Below are positions 1 to 10,465 of a stretch of 64,000 nucleotides of DNA, one piece after another. Location: contig NZ_CP011567.1 of assembly GCF_001655615.1 (NCBI RefSeq), forward strand, positions 1,125,001-1,189,000, read 5' to 3'. Position numbers and translations under genes: made by a program. Positions within the stretch are counted from its first letter, which is position 1. Each line of letters begins with the position of its first letter. The notes under the pieces are model-generated. The model was not told where the DNA came from. It saw nothing but the letters and a program-made list of their open reading frames with translations, and did no database searches. The DNA is from Pseudomonas sp. GR 6-02. Lineage in GTDB: Bacteria; Pseudomonadota; Gammaproteobacteria; Pseudomonadales; Pseudomonadaceae.

Positions 1-2204
<2,204 letters not shown>

Positions 2205-2360
2205 ATATAACACCCAAGCAATTTGCTGATCCGAAAGGACACCAGATTGCGGTGTGTGAAGACGCAATGAACCGAAAGTTCGCAAGCATTCACAAAAGCC
2301 GCAGAAACTATCGCATACCCAATTTGCTGAAGCGTCGAAAGACGGTTCGGTACCCGAATT

Positions 2361-2476
2361 TCTTGACGACCATAGAGCATTGGAACCACCTGATCCCATC
2401 CCGAACTCAGAAGTGAAACGATGCATCGCCGATGGTAGTGTGGGGTTTCCCCATGTGAGAGTAGGTCATCGTCAAG
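2361..2476 (+). rRNA. 5S ribosomal RNA
   Basis: The sequence carries the typical gammaproteobacterial 5S core (CCATAGAGCATTGGAACCACC, then CCCATCCCGAACTCAGAAGTGAAACG in two halves). The ends TTGACGAC and GTCATCGTCAAG pair as the terminal helix, giving about 116 nt. It follows the 23S gene after a spacer of about 155 nt that holds no tRNA. End positions are accurate to a few nucleotides. Confidence 0.95.
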
Positions 2477-2487
2477 ATTAAATTCCG

Positions 2488-2526
2488 AAACCCCTATCTG
2501 CGTATGCAGGTAGGGGTTTTGTTTTG
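2488..2526 (+). terminator. rRNA operon terminator
   Basis: A long hairpin pairs AAACCCCTATCTGC with GCAGGTAGGGGTTT around a GTAT loop and runs into TTGTTTTG. It sits 11 nt after the 5S gene, as expected for an intrinsic rRNA operon terminator. Confidence 0.9.
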
Positions 2527-2630
2527 TCCGCAGGAAAGTTTCTTCAGCCTGGATCATGGCTATATCTTTTTTATCGAATATCGCAGTATATGAAAATATA
2601 TAGCGAGAATTCGTACAAAAGGAATGATCG

Positions 2631-3296
2631 ATGACAGCGGCCCTGAGCGGTAAAGAAGCAGTAGGCGAGCATTACACGTTGGAAACGATGCGCCATGCGC
2701 AGCAGATGACCTGGAAGGCTATCGAACAGATTGCCCGGGTTATTTCTCCCGGCATGCGCGAGTCCGAAGCCCAGTCACTGGGTAAACAGGTTCTGTCGGA
2801 ACTTGGCATGGATCGCATCTGGCACCCGCTGCTGATCCGCTTTGGCGCCAATACGCTCAAGACGTTCAAACAGCGCTCCGATGGCGATCCTGTGCTGGGT
2901 GACGAAGATATTTTCTTCGTCGACATGGGCGCGGTGTGGCAAGGGCACGAAGGTGATGCAGGGGCGACGTTCACCACCGGTTCCGACCCGGAAATGATCG
3001 CCTGTGCTGCGGCCTCCCGGGAGCTTTTCAATCGGGTCGAAGGCTTTTGGCGCAGCGAGCGGGTTTCCGGCATGGAGCTTTACCGCTATGCGGCCGACCA
3101 GGCGCAAGCCATGGGGTGGAAGCTCAACCTGGACATCAAGGGCCACAGAGTCAGCGATTTCCCTCATGCCATTCACCGTGGTGGCGACCTCGGGGATTTA
3201 GACAAGTGCCCAACGACCGGCCTGTGGATTCTGGAAATCCAGATCGCCCACCCTGAGCGCCCTTTCGGAGCGTTCTACGAAGACTTGCTTATCTGA
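2631..3296 (+). CDS. M24-family (Xaa-Pro aminopeptidase-like) metallopeptidase
   Basis: A 221-aa protein made of a single pita-bread M24 fold without the extra N-terminal domain of classical PepP. The candidate dinuclear-metal ligands are visible in the usual order: D98 (FFVDMG), D109 (GDAGATF), H179 or H182 (FPHAIHRG), E202 (WILEIQI) and E217 (FYEDLL). These residues argue for a functional cytosolic aminopeptidase or a creatinase-like hydrolase; the substrate cannot be told. The ATG follows AAAGGAATGATCG, an acceptable ribosome binding site. The gene stands alone after the rRNA operon, with the cyclotransferase-like gene starting 13 nt after it, so the two may be cotranscribed. Confidence 0.85.
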   Translation: MTAALSGKEAVGEHYTLETMRHAQQMTWKAIEQIARVISPGMRESEAQSLGKQVLSELGMDRIWHPLLIRFGANTLKTFKQRSDGDPVLGDEDIFFVDMGAVWQGHEGDAGATFTTGSDPEMIACAAASRELFNRVEGFWRSERVSGMELYRYAADQAQAMGWKLNLDIKGHRVSDFPHAIHRGGDLGDLDKCPTTGLWILEIQIAHPERPFGAFYEDLLI

Positions 3297-3309
3297 TCAA
3301 GGAAACCTC

Positions 3310-3663
3310 ATGCCAAACCAAACAGAGCAACCGGTTCTGCTGTTCTCCTACGGTACTTTGCAGGACCGGGCCGTTCAGCTGTCCACCTTCGGGCGCGAGT
3401 TGAAAGGGCGCCTGGACAGCCTGCCAGGTTACAAGCAGAACCTGGTCGAGATAACCGATCCGGCGGTGTTGGCGGCGAGTGGGAAAAGCCATCATCCGAT
3501 CGTGCAGGAGAGTGGCGACCTGTCGGACGAGATCGCCGGCACTGTTTTCGAGATCACGGCCCAAGAGCTGGTCGCGGCCGACGAATACGAGGTGGCGGAC
3601 TACAAACGCGTCAGTGTGACCCTCAAGTCCGGCATCAGTGCCTGGGTCTACGTGCGAGCCTGA
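3310..3663 (+). CDS. Gamma-glutamylcyclotransferase-like (AIG2/GGACT) family protein
   Basis: A 117-aa protein with the family's signature at its start, LLFSYGTLQD (about residues 9-18), where the SYGTL loop binds the gamma-glutamyl group. The candidate catalytic glutamate lies in ADEYEVADYKR (about residues 89-99). Members of this fold remove gamma-glutamyl groups as 5-oxoproline or act on gamma-glutamylamines; which substrate is used here is unknown. It starts 13 nt after the upstream peptidase gene with the ribosome binding site AAGGAAACCTC, so a two-gene operon is likely. A role in peptide or glutathione turnover would suit both genes but is inference. Confidence 0.85.
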   Translation: MPNQTEQPVLLFSYGTLQDRAVQLSTFGRELKGRLDSLPGYKQNLVEITDPAVLAASGKSHHPIVQESGDLSDEIAGTVFEITAQELVAADEYEVADYKRVSVTLKSGISAWVYVRA

Positions 3664-3755
3664 CTTCCGGAAGTTTCACGCCGACGGGCAAGGACTCTCG
3701 CCGGCGATGATCATGCAGGCCCAGGCTGAAGTTCAGCAATTGCCTGGGGGGATAC

Positions 3756-4139
3756 TCATTTGCTGGGGAGGAGGATTACTGACCACACTACCAAAGTGAT
3801 CGCTGCCGCCAACAGACTACACGTCCCGGCAATCAAATGACGGAAGGCGGGGTGTTCAGACTGCTTGAGTCTGGCAATCACCAAGAGCCATGTGCCGACG
3901 AAGGCGCCCATAACCGCCATCAACGTATAGAGTACGTATAAAACGATCCGTGCTGAGGAGGCTTCTCCGGGGGCAAGCCATCTATTGAACAAAACCAGCA
4001 CCGCTATCCCGACAATAAAACTACCCACGGCACCTGCCAGGTTGGCGAGCCATAGATTCACAGCTCCGCGGTTCTTCACCACCCAGATCCACATCCCCAC
4101 TGTCGCAGCGAGGAACACCAATACGCCAATTAGCAGCAT
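3756..4139 (-). CDS. Small four-helix membrane protein, unknown function
   Basis: A 127-aa, highly hydrophobic protein with four predicted membrane spans at about residues 2-20, 31-51, 64-86 and 103-124. It has short basic loops (KNRG, RLKQSEH) and no recognisable catalytic motif. The ATG is preceded by AAGGAAAAGGATTG on the minus strand, a clear ribosome binding site. It converges with the cyclotransferase-like gene and reads alone. I do not recognise the family; the layout is compatible with a small inner-membrane protein of the DUF type. Confidence 0.65.
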   Translation of the reverse strand: MLLIGVLVFLAATVGMWIWVVKNRGAVNLWLANLAGAVGSFIVGIAVLVLFNRWLAPGEASSARIVLYVLYTLMAVMGAFVGTWLLVIARLKQSEHPAFRHLIAGTCSLLAAAITLVVWSVILLPSK

Positions 4140-4330
4140 TCAATCCTTTTCCTTGTTCGCAATAACCCTGAAACCGCCATTGGTCATCTTTGATGAGATG
4201 AGGCGATGGCAACACGATATCAAACCGATGGGGTTATGCCGAAGGATGTTGCTGATTGATGTGGATTTTGGCTGCGTTTGACTCCGTCACTCATTGAATA
4301 CAGGGTCGACGTTAAAAACGCTGGAACGCT

Positions 4331-4358
4331 CCCTTGGCCCGTCTCAACAGGCCAAGGG
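4331..4358 (-). terminator. Stem-loop at the end of the fds operon
   Basis: A perfect 9-bp inverted repeat (CCCTTGGCC / GGCCAAGGG) with a 10-nt loop lies just 10 nt after the fdsD stop codon. No T-run follows it on the minus strand, so it may be a weak terminator or a transcript-stabilising hairpin. Confidence 0.5.
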
Positions 4359-4368
4359 ATCTGTAAAC

Positions 4369-4590
4369 CTAAGCCTCCCAGCCCGCGCCACTAACCGCCG
4401 CCTGCGCCAGCGGGTGCAAGTCTGCTCCCTGATGCGTCGTCTGCCAGGCCAGCAACTCCTTGCGCATGCCGGGCGTCCAGTACATCTGCAGATGATTGCG
4501 CACGCCGAGCACGGCCTGTTGCTGATCCGGTTCGCTGGCAAAGTATTGGGCGATCTGGTTGACCATCTTGATCAGGTTTTCCGTACTCAT
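4369..4590 (-). CDS. fdsD: NAD-dependent formate dehydrogenase, delta subunit
   Basis: A 73-aa protein of the FdsD family. The N-terminal NLIKMVNQIAQYF segment and the NHLQMYWTPGMRKEL core are typical. FdsD is a small accessory subunit of soluble Mo-dependent FdsABG formate dehydrogenases, needed for full assembly or activity. Its ATG overlaps the fdsA stop codon (ATGA at 4587-4590), so translation is coupled and it is the last gene of the operon. No fdsC/fdhD gene lies between fdsA and fdsD, unlike the fdsGBACD order of Cupriavidus and Rhodobacter. Confidence 0.88.
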   Translation of the reverse strand: MSTENLIKMVNQIAQYFASEPDQQQAVLGVRNHLQMYWTPGMRKELLAWQTTHQGADLHPLAQAAVSGAGWEA

Positions 4591-7475
4591 CGGCGTACCT
4601 CGGCTTTTGTCCCGGCGCTGCGTTCATGGCGACGTTCGTTGAGCAGGCGTTGTTGTTCGTCGCTGAATGCCTGATAGCGTTTTTGCCACTCGGAAGGGTG
4701 ATAGACGCGGCTGACCTCCACGGCGGTGACCTTGTACTCCGGACAGTTGGTCGCCCAGTCGGAGTTGTCGGTGGTGATCACGTTGGCACCCGACTCAGGG
4801 AAGTGGAAGGTGGTGTACACCACGCCTGGGGCAACCCGTTCGGTGACTCGTGCCCGCAGTACGGTCTGGCCGGCGCGGCTGCCGATGCCGACCCAATCGC
4901 CTTCGTTGATCCCACGGCTCTCGGCGTCGGTCGGGTGGATTTCCAGGCGGTCTTCGTCGTGCCAGGCGACGTTTTCAGTACGCCGGGTCTGGGCGCCGAC
5001 GTTGTACTGGCTGAGGATGCGTCCGGTGGTCAGCAGCAGCGGATAGCGACTGTTGACCTTCTCCTCGGTCGGCACGTAGCCGGTGAGCATGAAGCGCCCC
5101 TTGCCACGCACGAATTCCTCAATGTGCATGGTTGGCGTGCCGTCCGGTGCCGCGGCGTTGCATGGCCATTGCAGGCTGCCGTGACTATCCAGTGCGGCGT
5201 AGCTGACGTTGGTGAAGGTCGGCGTCAGGCTGGCGATTTCATCCATGATTTCCGACGGATGCTTGTAGTTCATCGGATAGCCCAGGGCGTTAGCCAGAGC
5301 CACGGTGCCTTCCCAGTCGGCCTTGCCGCCCAGAGGCTCCATGACCTTGCGTACCCGGGAGATGCGCCGTTCGGCGTTGGTGAAGGTGCCGTCTTTTTCC
5401 AGGAACGAGGCGCCCGGCAGGAACACATGGGCGAACTTGGCGGTTTCGTTGAGGAAAATGTCCTGCACCACGATGCATTCCATGGCCGACAGCGCCGCGG
5501 TGACGTGTTGGGTGTTGGGGTCGCTCTGGGCGATGTCTTCGCCCTGGCAGTACAGGCCCTTGAAGCTGCCGGCCAGTGCAGACTCGAACATGTTGGGAAT
5601 GCGCAGGCCCGGATCGGGTTGCAGGGTGACGTTCCAGGCCTGTTCGAACTGCGTCCTTACCACCTCGTTGGAGACGTGACGGTAACCGGGCAGTTCGTGG
5701 GGGAAGGAGCCCATGTCGCAGGAGCCCTGAACGTTGTTCTGCCCACGCAACGGGTTCACGCCCACGCCTTCGCGACCGATGTTGCCGGTGGCCATGGCCA
5801 GGTTGGCAATGCCCATGACCGCGGTACTGCCCTGGCTGTGCTCGGTGACGCCCAGGCCGTAATAGATCGCCGCGTTGCCGCCGGTGGCATACAAGCGCGC
5901 AGCGGCACGGATATCGGCAGGTTCTACGCCGCAGACAGGGCCAAGGGCTTCCGGCGAGTTTTCCGCTCGGCTGACGAACTCTTTCCAGTGGGCGAAATCG
6001 TTGCCTTCGCAACGGGCGTCGATAAAGGCCTGGTTGAGCAAGCCTTCGGTGACGATGACGTGGGCCAGGGCGTTGAGCATGGCGACGTTGGTGCCCGGAC
6101 GCAGGGCCAGGTGCAGTTCGGCGCGGGCATGCACCGTGTCCACCAGGTCAATACGGCGTGGGTCGATGACGATCAGTCGCGCGCCTTCACGCAGGCGGCG
6201 CTTGAGCTGGGAGGCGAACACCGGGTGAGCGTCGCTGGGGTTGGCACCCATCACCAGGATTACGTCAGCCTGCATCACCGAGTCGAAACTCTGTGTGCCG
6301 GCGGACTCGCCCAGGGTTTGTTTCAGGCCATAGCCGGTCGGTGAGTGGCAGACCCGCGCACAGGTGTCGACGTTGTTGTTGCCGAACGCGGCGCGCACCA
6401 GTTTTTGCACCAGGTAGGTTTCTTCGTTGGTGCAACGGCTGGAGGTGATGCCACCAATGGAATCGCGGCCGTATTTTTGCTGCAACCGGCGGAATTCGCT
6501 GGCGGCGTAAGTCACCGCTTCATCCCAGCTGACTTCCTGCCAAGGGTCGTTAATGGACTTGCGGATCATCGGCTTGGTGATGCGATCCGGGTGAGTCGCG
6601 TAGCCCCAGGCAAAGCGCCCCTTGACGCAGGAGTGGCCGTGGTTGGCTTGGCCGTTCTTGTCCGGAACCATGCGCACCAGTTGGTCGCCTTTCATCTCGG
6701 CGCGGAACGAACAGCCCACGCCGCAATAGGCGCAGGTGGTGATGACGCTATGTTCGGGCTGACCCAGTTCGACCACACTTTTTTCCATCAGTGTCGCGGT
6801 CGGGCAGGCTTGCACACAGGCGCCGCAGGACACGCATTCCGAGTCGAGGAAGTCCTCGCCACCGGCGGCCGCGACCCGGGACTCGAACCCGCGCCCGGTA
6901 ATGGTCAGGGCAAACGTACCCTGGGTTTCTTCGCAGGCGCGCACGCAGCGGTTGCAGACGATGCACTTGCTCGGGTCGTAGTCGAAGTACGGGTTGGACG
7001 TGTCCTTCACGTCGTCCAGATGGTTCTCGCCCTCATAGCCGTAACGCACTTCCCGCAGGCCGACCTGGCCGGCGACGGTTTGCAGCTCGCAGTTGCCGTT
7101 GGCCGAGCAGGTCAGGCAATCCAGCGGGTGATCGGAGATGTACAGCTCCATGACGTTGCGGCGCAGGGTCGCGAGCTTCGGCGTCTGGGTGTGCACGGTC
7201 ATGCCTTCGCTGACCGGCGTGGTGCAGGATGCGGGGTAGCCGCGCATGCCGTCGATTTCCACCAGGCACATGCGGCAGGAGCCGAACGCTTCCAGGCTGT
7301 CGGTGGCGCACAGTTTGGGAATGGTGGTGCCCAGCATCGCCGCAGCGCGCATCACCGAGGTGCCTTCGGGCACGCTGATGCTTTGGCCGTCGATGTTCAG
7401 GGTGACTTGCACCTGGCTTTCGCGGGCCGGGGTACCCAGATCCATATCGGTTTTCGGGTCGAATACAGTGATCAT
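4587..7475 (-). CDS. fdsA: NAD-dependent formate dehydrogenase, catalytic alpha subunit (Mo, Cys type)
   Basis: 962 aa; oxidises formate to CO2 at a bis-MGD molybdenum site. Domains in order: an N-terminal [2Fe-2S] ferredoxin (C56, C67, C70, C84); a NuoG-like His/Cys cluster segment (H116, C120, C123, C129); a two-cluster ferredoxin region (C171-C181 and C214-C224); the [4Fe-4S] cluster before the active site (C248, C251, C255, C283); then the molybdopterin and C-terminal dinucleotide-binding domains. The Mo ligand is a cysteine, C376 in ARVCHSP, not selenocysteine, followed by the conserved H377. I chose the ATG at 7475 because it overlaps the fdsB stop; the longer open frame upstream is the end of fdsB in another frame. 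Cytosolic, part of an FdsGBAD complex. Confidence 0.95.
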   Translation of the reverse strand: MITVFDPKTDMDLGTPARESQVQVTLNIDGQSISVPEGTSVMRAAAMLGTTIPKLCATDSLEAFGSCRMCLVEIDGMRGYPASCTTPVSEGMTVHTQTPKLATLRRNVMELYISDHPLDCLTCSANGNCELQTVAGQVGLREVRYGYEGENHLDDVKDTSNPYFDYDPSKCIVCNRCVRACEETQGTFALTITGRGFESRVAAAGGEDFLDSECVSCGACVQACPTATLMEKSVVELGQPEHSVITTCAYCGVGCSFRAEMKGDQLVRMVPDKNGQANHGHSCVKGRFAWGYATHPDRITKPMIRKSINDPWQEVSWDEAVTYAASEFRRLQQKYGRDSIGGITSSRCTNEETYLVQKLVRAAFGNNNVDTCARVCHSPTGYGLKQTLGESAGTQSFDSVMQADVILVMGANPSDAHPVFASQLKRRLREGARLIVIDPRRIDLVDTVHARAELHLALRPGTNVAMLNALAHVIVTEGLLNQAFIDARCEGNDFAHWKEFVSRAENSPEALGPVCGVEPADIRAAARLYATGGNAAIYYGLGVTEHSQGSTAVMGIANLAMATGNIGREGVGVNPLRGQNNVQGSCDMGSFPHELPGYRHVSNEVVRTQFEQAWNVTLQPDPGLRIPNMFESALAGSFKGLYCQGEDIAQSDPNTQHVTAALSAMECIVVQDIFLNETAKFAHVFLPGASFLEKDGTFTNAERRISRVRKVMEPLGGKADWEGTVALANALGYPMNYKHPSEIMDEIASLTPTFTNVSYAALDSHGSLQWPCNAAAPDGTPTMHIEEFVRGKGRFMLTGYVPTEEKVNSRYPLLLTTGRILSQYNVGAQTRRTENVAWHDEDRLEIHPTDAESRGINEGDWVGIGSRAGQTVLRARVTERVAPGVVYTTFHFPESGANVITTDNSDWATNCPEYKVTAVEVSRVYHPSEWQKRYQAFSDEQQRLLNERRHERSAGTKAEVRR

Positions 7476-9031
7476 TGCTCGGCCTCCGAGGCTTGCAGAC
7501 CGAAGTCGGCGGGGAAGTGCTTGAGGGCGCTGACGACCGGATAGGAGGTCATGCCGCCCAACGCGCACAGCGAACCGTATTGCATTGTGTCGCACAGGTC
7601 CTTGAGGATGATCGCCTGCTCATCGCGACCGTTCTGGTCAGGCGCAGCCAGCAGGCGGTCTATCACCTCAACGCCCCGGGTCGAGCCGATACGGCACGGT
7701 GTGCATTTGCCACAGGATTCCTCGGCGCAGAACTGCATGGCGAAGCGCGCCATGTGGGCCATGTCCAAGCTGTCGTCAGCCACCACCACACCACCGTGAC
7801 CGAGCATCGCGCCGATGGCGGCGAAGGCTTCGTAATCCAGCGGCGTGTCGAATTGCGAGGGTGGCACCCACGCACCGAGAGGGCCGCCAACCTGCGCGGC
7901 CTTCAGCGGCCGGCCACTGGCGGTCCCGCCGCCGTAGTCTTCCACCAATTCCCGCAGGGTCAGGCCAAAGGCCCGTTCCACCAGACCGCCGTGACGAATA
8001 TTACCCGCCAGCTGGAAGGGCATGGTGCCCAGGGAACGGCCCATGCCGTAGTCGCGATAGAACTGCGCGCCCTTGGCCATAATCATTGGCACCGAGGCCA
8101 GCGTCAGCACGTTGTGCACCAGGGTCGGCAGGCCGAACAGGCCCTGCAAGGCCGGGATCGGCGGCTTGGCGCGGACGATCCCGCGCTTGCCTTCGAGGGA
8201 GTCCAGCAGCGCGGTTTCCTCACCGCAGATGTAAGCGCCGGCACCCACTCGCACTTCCATGTCGAAGGCCAGTCCGCTGCCGCCGACATTGGCGCCGAGG
8301 TAACCGGCGGCCCGGGCGATGTCCAGCGCCTCGCGCAAGGTGGCCACGGCCTGTGGATATTCCGAGCGCACATAGATGTAGCCGTAGCTGGCGCCGACGG
8401 TGATGCCGGCAATGGCCATGCCTTCGATCAGCAGGAAGGGGTCGCCTTCCATCAGCATACGGTCGGCGAAGGTGCCGGAGTCGCCTTCGTCGGCGTTGCA
8501 CACAATGTATTTCTGCGCCGCTTGGGTAGCGCGCACCGTGCGCCATTTGATCCCGGCCGGGAAAGCCGCGCCGCCACGGCCACGCAGGCCAGAATCGAAT
8601 ACTGCAGTCGCGGTCTGCTCGCCGCCCAGAGCGATGGCCTGGGTCAAGCCCTCGAAACCGCCATGAGCCCGGTAATCCTCCAACGACAGCGGCCGGGTAA
8701 TACCGGCGCGGGCGAACAACAGGCGTTGTTGGGTCTTCAGATAAGACAACTCCTCCACCAGCCCCAAGGCCAGCGGATGAGCGGACGGCTCGCCTTGCAG
8801 CGCATCGAGCACGGACGGCACATCGGCAGCGGTCAGCGGGCCGAAGCCGATACGACCTTGCGGGCTGTCCATTTCCAGTAGCGGTTCCAGCCAGTACAGG
8901 CCGCGCGAGCTGGTGCGTTGCAAGTCCAGCGGCAGACCGCGCTCCTGGGCCAGAGTGGCCAGGGCCACGGCCACCTCATCGGCGCCCACGGCGCGGGCAA
9001 GAGAATCACAGGGCAGATAAAGCGTCGGCAT
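7472..9031 (-). CDS. fdsB: NAD-dependent formate dehydrogenase, beta subunit (NuoF-like)
   Basis: 519 aa; carries FMN, one [4Fe-4S] cluster and the NAD+ site, and passes electrons from the alpha subunit to NAD+. An N-terminal thioredoxin-like segment (about 1-90) precedes a NuoF/HoxF core with the glycine-rich loop GLRGRGGAAFPAG, the FMN-binding stretch CNADEGDSGTF and the cluster motif ESCGKCTPCR plus a later cysteine (SLCALGG). Two adjacent ATGs (9034 and 9031) overlap the fdsG stop. The second has better spacing to the AGGAGG sequence, so it is chosen. The stop overlaps the fdsA start (ATGA). Confidence 0.94.
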   Translation of the reverse strand: MPTLYLPCDSLARAVGADEVAVALATLAQERGLPLDLQRTSSRGLYWLEPLLEMDSPQGRIGFGPLTAADVPSVLDALQGEPSAHPLALGLVEELSYLKTQQRLLFARAGITRPLSLEDYRAHGGFEGLTQAIALGGEQTATAVFDSGLRGRGGAAFPAGIKWRTVRATQAAQKYIVCNADEGDSGTFADRMLMEGDPFLLIEGMAIAGITVGASYGYIYVRSEYPQAVATLREALDIARAAGYLGANVGGSGLAFDMEVRVGAGAYICGEETALLDSLEGKRGIVRAKPPIPALQGLFGLPTLVHNVLTLASVPMIMAKGAQFYRDYGMGRSLGTMPFQLAGNIRHGGLVERAFGLTLRELVEDYGGGTASGRPLKAAQVGGPLGAWVPPSQFDTPLDYEAFAAIGAMLGHGGVVVADDSLDMAHMARFAMQFCAEESCGKCTPCRIGSTRGVEVIDRLLAAPDQNGRDEQAIILKDLCDTMQYGSLCALGGMTSYPVVSALKHFPADFGLQASEAEQ

Positions 9032-9507
9032 CATGCGTCCTCCTGGCAAGCGTTGAGCAGGGCATCCAGGCGTTCGGCAGTGAGCCGCGCATGCACCTGA
9101 CCATCCAGCTCCAGGGCAGGCGAGCAGGCACAGGCGCCGAGGCAATACACCGGGCGCAGACTGATGTTGCCGTCGGCGCTGCTGCCGTGGTCGTCCAGTT
9201 GCAGGCGGTCGCGCAATTGCGCCGCGAGCTGCTCGGCACCGCGGCTCTGGCAGGACTCGGCCCGGCACAGACGCAGGATATGTCGGGCAGGAGGCGCGGT
9301 ACGGAAGTCATGGTAGAAGCTGATCACCCCGCGAACCTCGGCCTGACTCAGGTTGAGGGCGTGGGCAATCTCGGGAACGGCGGCATCGGGGATATAACCG
9401 ATGCCCTCCTGAATTTCATGAAGGATCGGCAACAATGCGCCGGGCAAACCCTTGTGGCGCTCCAGCAGGCTGTTGACCATAGGCAGGTGCAACATCTCAT
9501 CAGACAT
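9031..9507 (-). CDS. fdsG: NAD-dependent formate dehydrogenase, gamma subunit (NuoE-like)
   Basis: 158 aa; a thioredoxin-fold [2Fe-2S] subunit related to NuoE that pairs with FdsB. The four cluster ligands are C81 and C86 (LCRAESCQ) and C122 and C126 (YCLGACACSP). The start at MSDEMLHLPM is chosen because GAGGAA lies 6 nt upstream; a longer in-frame ATG at 9579 lacks this support and adds residues atypical for the family. It is the first gene of the operon, so the promoter lies in the 9508-10010 region. Confidence 0.92.
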   Translation of the reverse strand: MSDEMLHLPMVNSLLERHKGLPGALLPILHEIQEGIGYIPDAAVPEIAHALNLSQAEVRGVISFYHDFRTAPPARHILRLCRAESCQSRGAEQLAAQLRDRLQLDDHGSSADGNISLRPVYCLGACACSPALELDGQVHARLTAERLDALLNACQEDA

Positions 9508-9824
9508 ACAGCATTCCTCACGGTCACGGACAAACCAGGCGGTTGTCGGTCGTCCGAAAGTGTCGGCTGCGGCGTTCACGCCACGTCACGGTTTCGTGGC
9601 ATTTTCAGACCGTTGGCCAGGGCACCCTGAGTGGGCATCTTGTTGTGCCCGGCGCGGTCTTTGCCGCACCTCTTCAGGCATATCACGCAGCTTGCCACGC
9701 CGCCTTTGAATCATCCGCACCAAAGCGACGTGTTCGGTTCTGCCTACGACTATCCATTAAGTCTAGATGAGCGGGGCGTGGGGCGTTCGCTCACTGACCT
9801 AATGCCCTGAGGGCCTGTCGATGC

Positions 9825-9838
9825 CTGATATATATCAA
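9825..9838 (-). promoter_or_regulatory. Candidate ANR/DNR (FNR-type) binding site
   Basis: CTGATATATATCAA matches the FNR-family consensus TTGAT-N4-ATCAA at 9 of 10 defined positions. It is about 318 bp upstream of fdsG, the only nearby operon reading away from it. In Pseudomonas such sites bind ANR or DNR under low oxygen. The distance is rather large, and no clear -10/-35 pair was identified, so regulation of fds by this site is inference. Confidence 0.4.
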
Positions 9839-9952
9839 GCATCACAGGTAAGAAACAGCATCAGATCCGTGGGCAATTCCAGGGAGCAGATCCGTCGATT
9901 TATTGCGCTGTAAACCGAAAACCCCACAAACATCCACTCTGAGCCAAATGAT

Positions 9953-9978
9953 AAAAAGCCCCGAAAAATGTCGAGGCT
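9953..9978 (-). terminator. Intrinsic terminator after the DUF3077 gene
   Basis: On the minus strand AGCCTCGA pairs with TCGGGGCT (one T-G wobble) around a 6-nt loop and runs into TTTTT. It lies about 175 nt after the DUF3077 stop and would insulate the fds promoter region from that transcript. Confidence 0.65.
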
Positions 9979-10010
9979 AATCCCAAATGCCAGTCAGCCC
10001 ACACAACCCC

Positions 10011-10038
10011 CTGTGGGAGCGGGCTTGCTCGCGAAAGG
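10011..10038. repeat. Single REP element (GTGGGAGCGGGCTTGCTCGCG type)
   Basis: Contains the Pseudomonas REP core with the imperfect palindrome GAGCGGGCTTGCTC. It stands alone, without an inverted partner, between the DUF3077 gene and its terminator. Confidence 0.75.
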
Positions 10039-10153
10039 GCCAGATCATCCAACATCAATGCCGATGCCCAACCACCCTCCCAAGCAGCTCACCCCCGCAG
10101 GCGTCATGCCAATCACCGAATGGCATCAAAGCCATCCCGCTATTCTCCAGCCG

Positions 10154-10465
10154 CTACCCTTCAGACGTCGCCGCCGCCCGCTCAGGTGCCGGCGCAGAAT
10201 CTCGATCCCGCGCAAGCACCTTCACCGCATCATCAACCACCGCCTTACTCATCGCCGTCAAATAATGCGCGGCCCAAGCATGGCGGTCGGTATCTCTGGC
10301 GTAGGCAGCATCTTCGGTCAGCTTCTTGGCGAGGAACAGAAAATCAGAAGCCATCGATAACGCATCGCCGAGCGGGACGCCGTGAGTGACGTGGAAGAGT
10401 GGTTGATCGGAGCAGTAGATGGCGGGGGTTAAGCCGATGGTTTTGAGGTCTGATTGATCGGTCAT
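10154..10465 (-). CDS. DUF3077 domain-containing protein
   Basis: 103 aa. The pattern LFHVTHGVPLGDALSMASDFLFLAKKLTEDAA is typical of DUF3077, a family found largely in Pseudomonas and of unknown function. It is predicted to be a soluble, mostly helical protein with no membrane segment. The ATG overlaps the stop of a 38-codon ORF (ATGA at 10462-10465), with GGAGGTGGCAA as ribosome binding site inside that ORF, so its translation is probably coupled to the small ORF. A long structured leader RNA lies further upstream. Together this looks like a post-transcriptionally regulated unit; the biological role is not known. Confidence 0.8.
   Translation of the reverse strand: MTDQSDLKTIGLTPAIYCSDQPLFHVTHGVPLGDALSMASDFLFLAKKLTEDAAYARDTDRHAWAAHYLTAMSKAVVDDAVKVLARDRDSAPAPERAAATSEG

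Larger units (their letters stand above)
9508..10153. other. Gene-free region upstream of the fds operon
   Basis: This 646-bp stretch separates the minus-strand fds operon from the minus-strand DUF3077 gene. It holds a candidate ANR/FNR box (9825-9838), a minus-strand terminator (9953-9978) and a REP element (10011-10038). Open frames here run through these elements and have no recognisable protein content. The fds promoter should lie between 9508 and about 9950. Confidence 0.7.

Noticed and set aside
2205..2360. tRNA genes in the 23S-5S spacer
   Set aside because: No cloverleaf or CCA-ended sequence was found in the spacer.
4626..8881. Very long plus-strand open frames (up to 572 codons) opposite fdsA and fdsB
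   Set aside because: They are frames opposite GC-rich real genes. The minus-strand products have full Fe-S, Mo and NAD motifs and the plus-strand ones have none.
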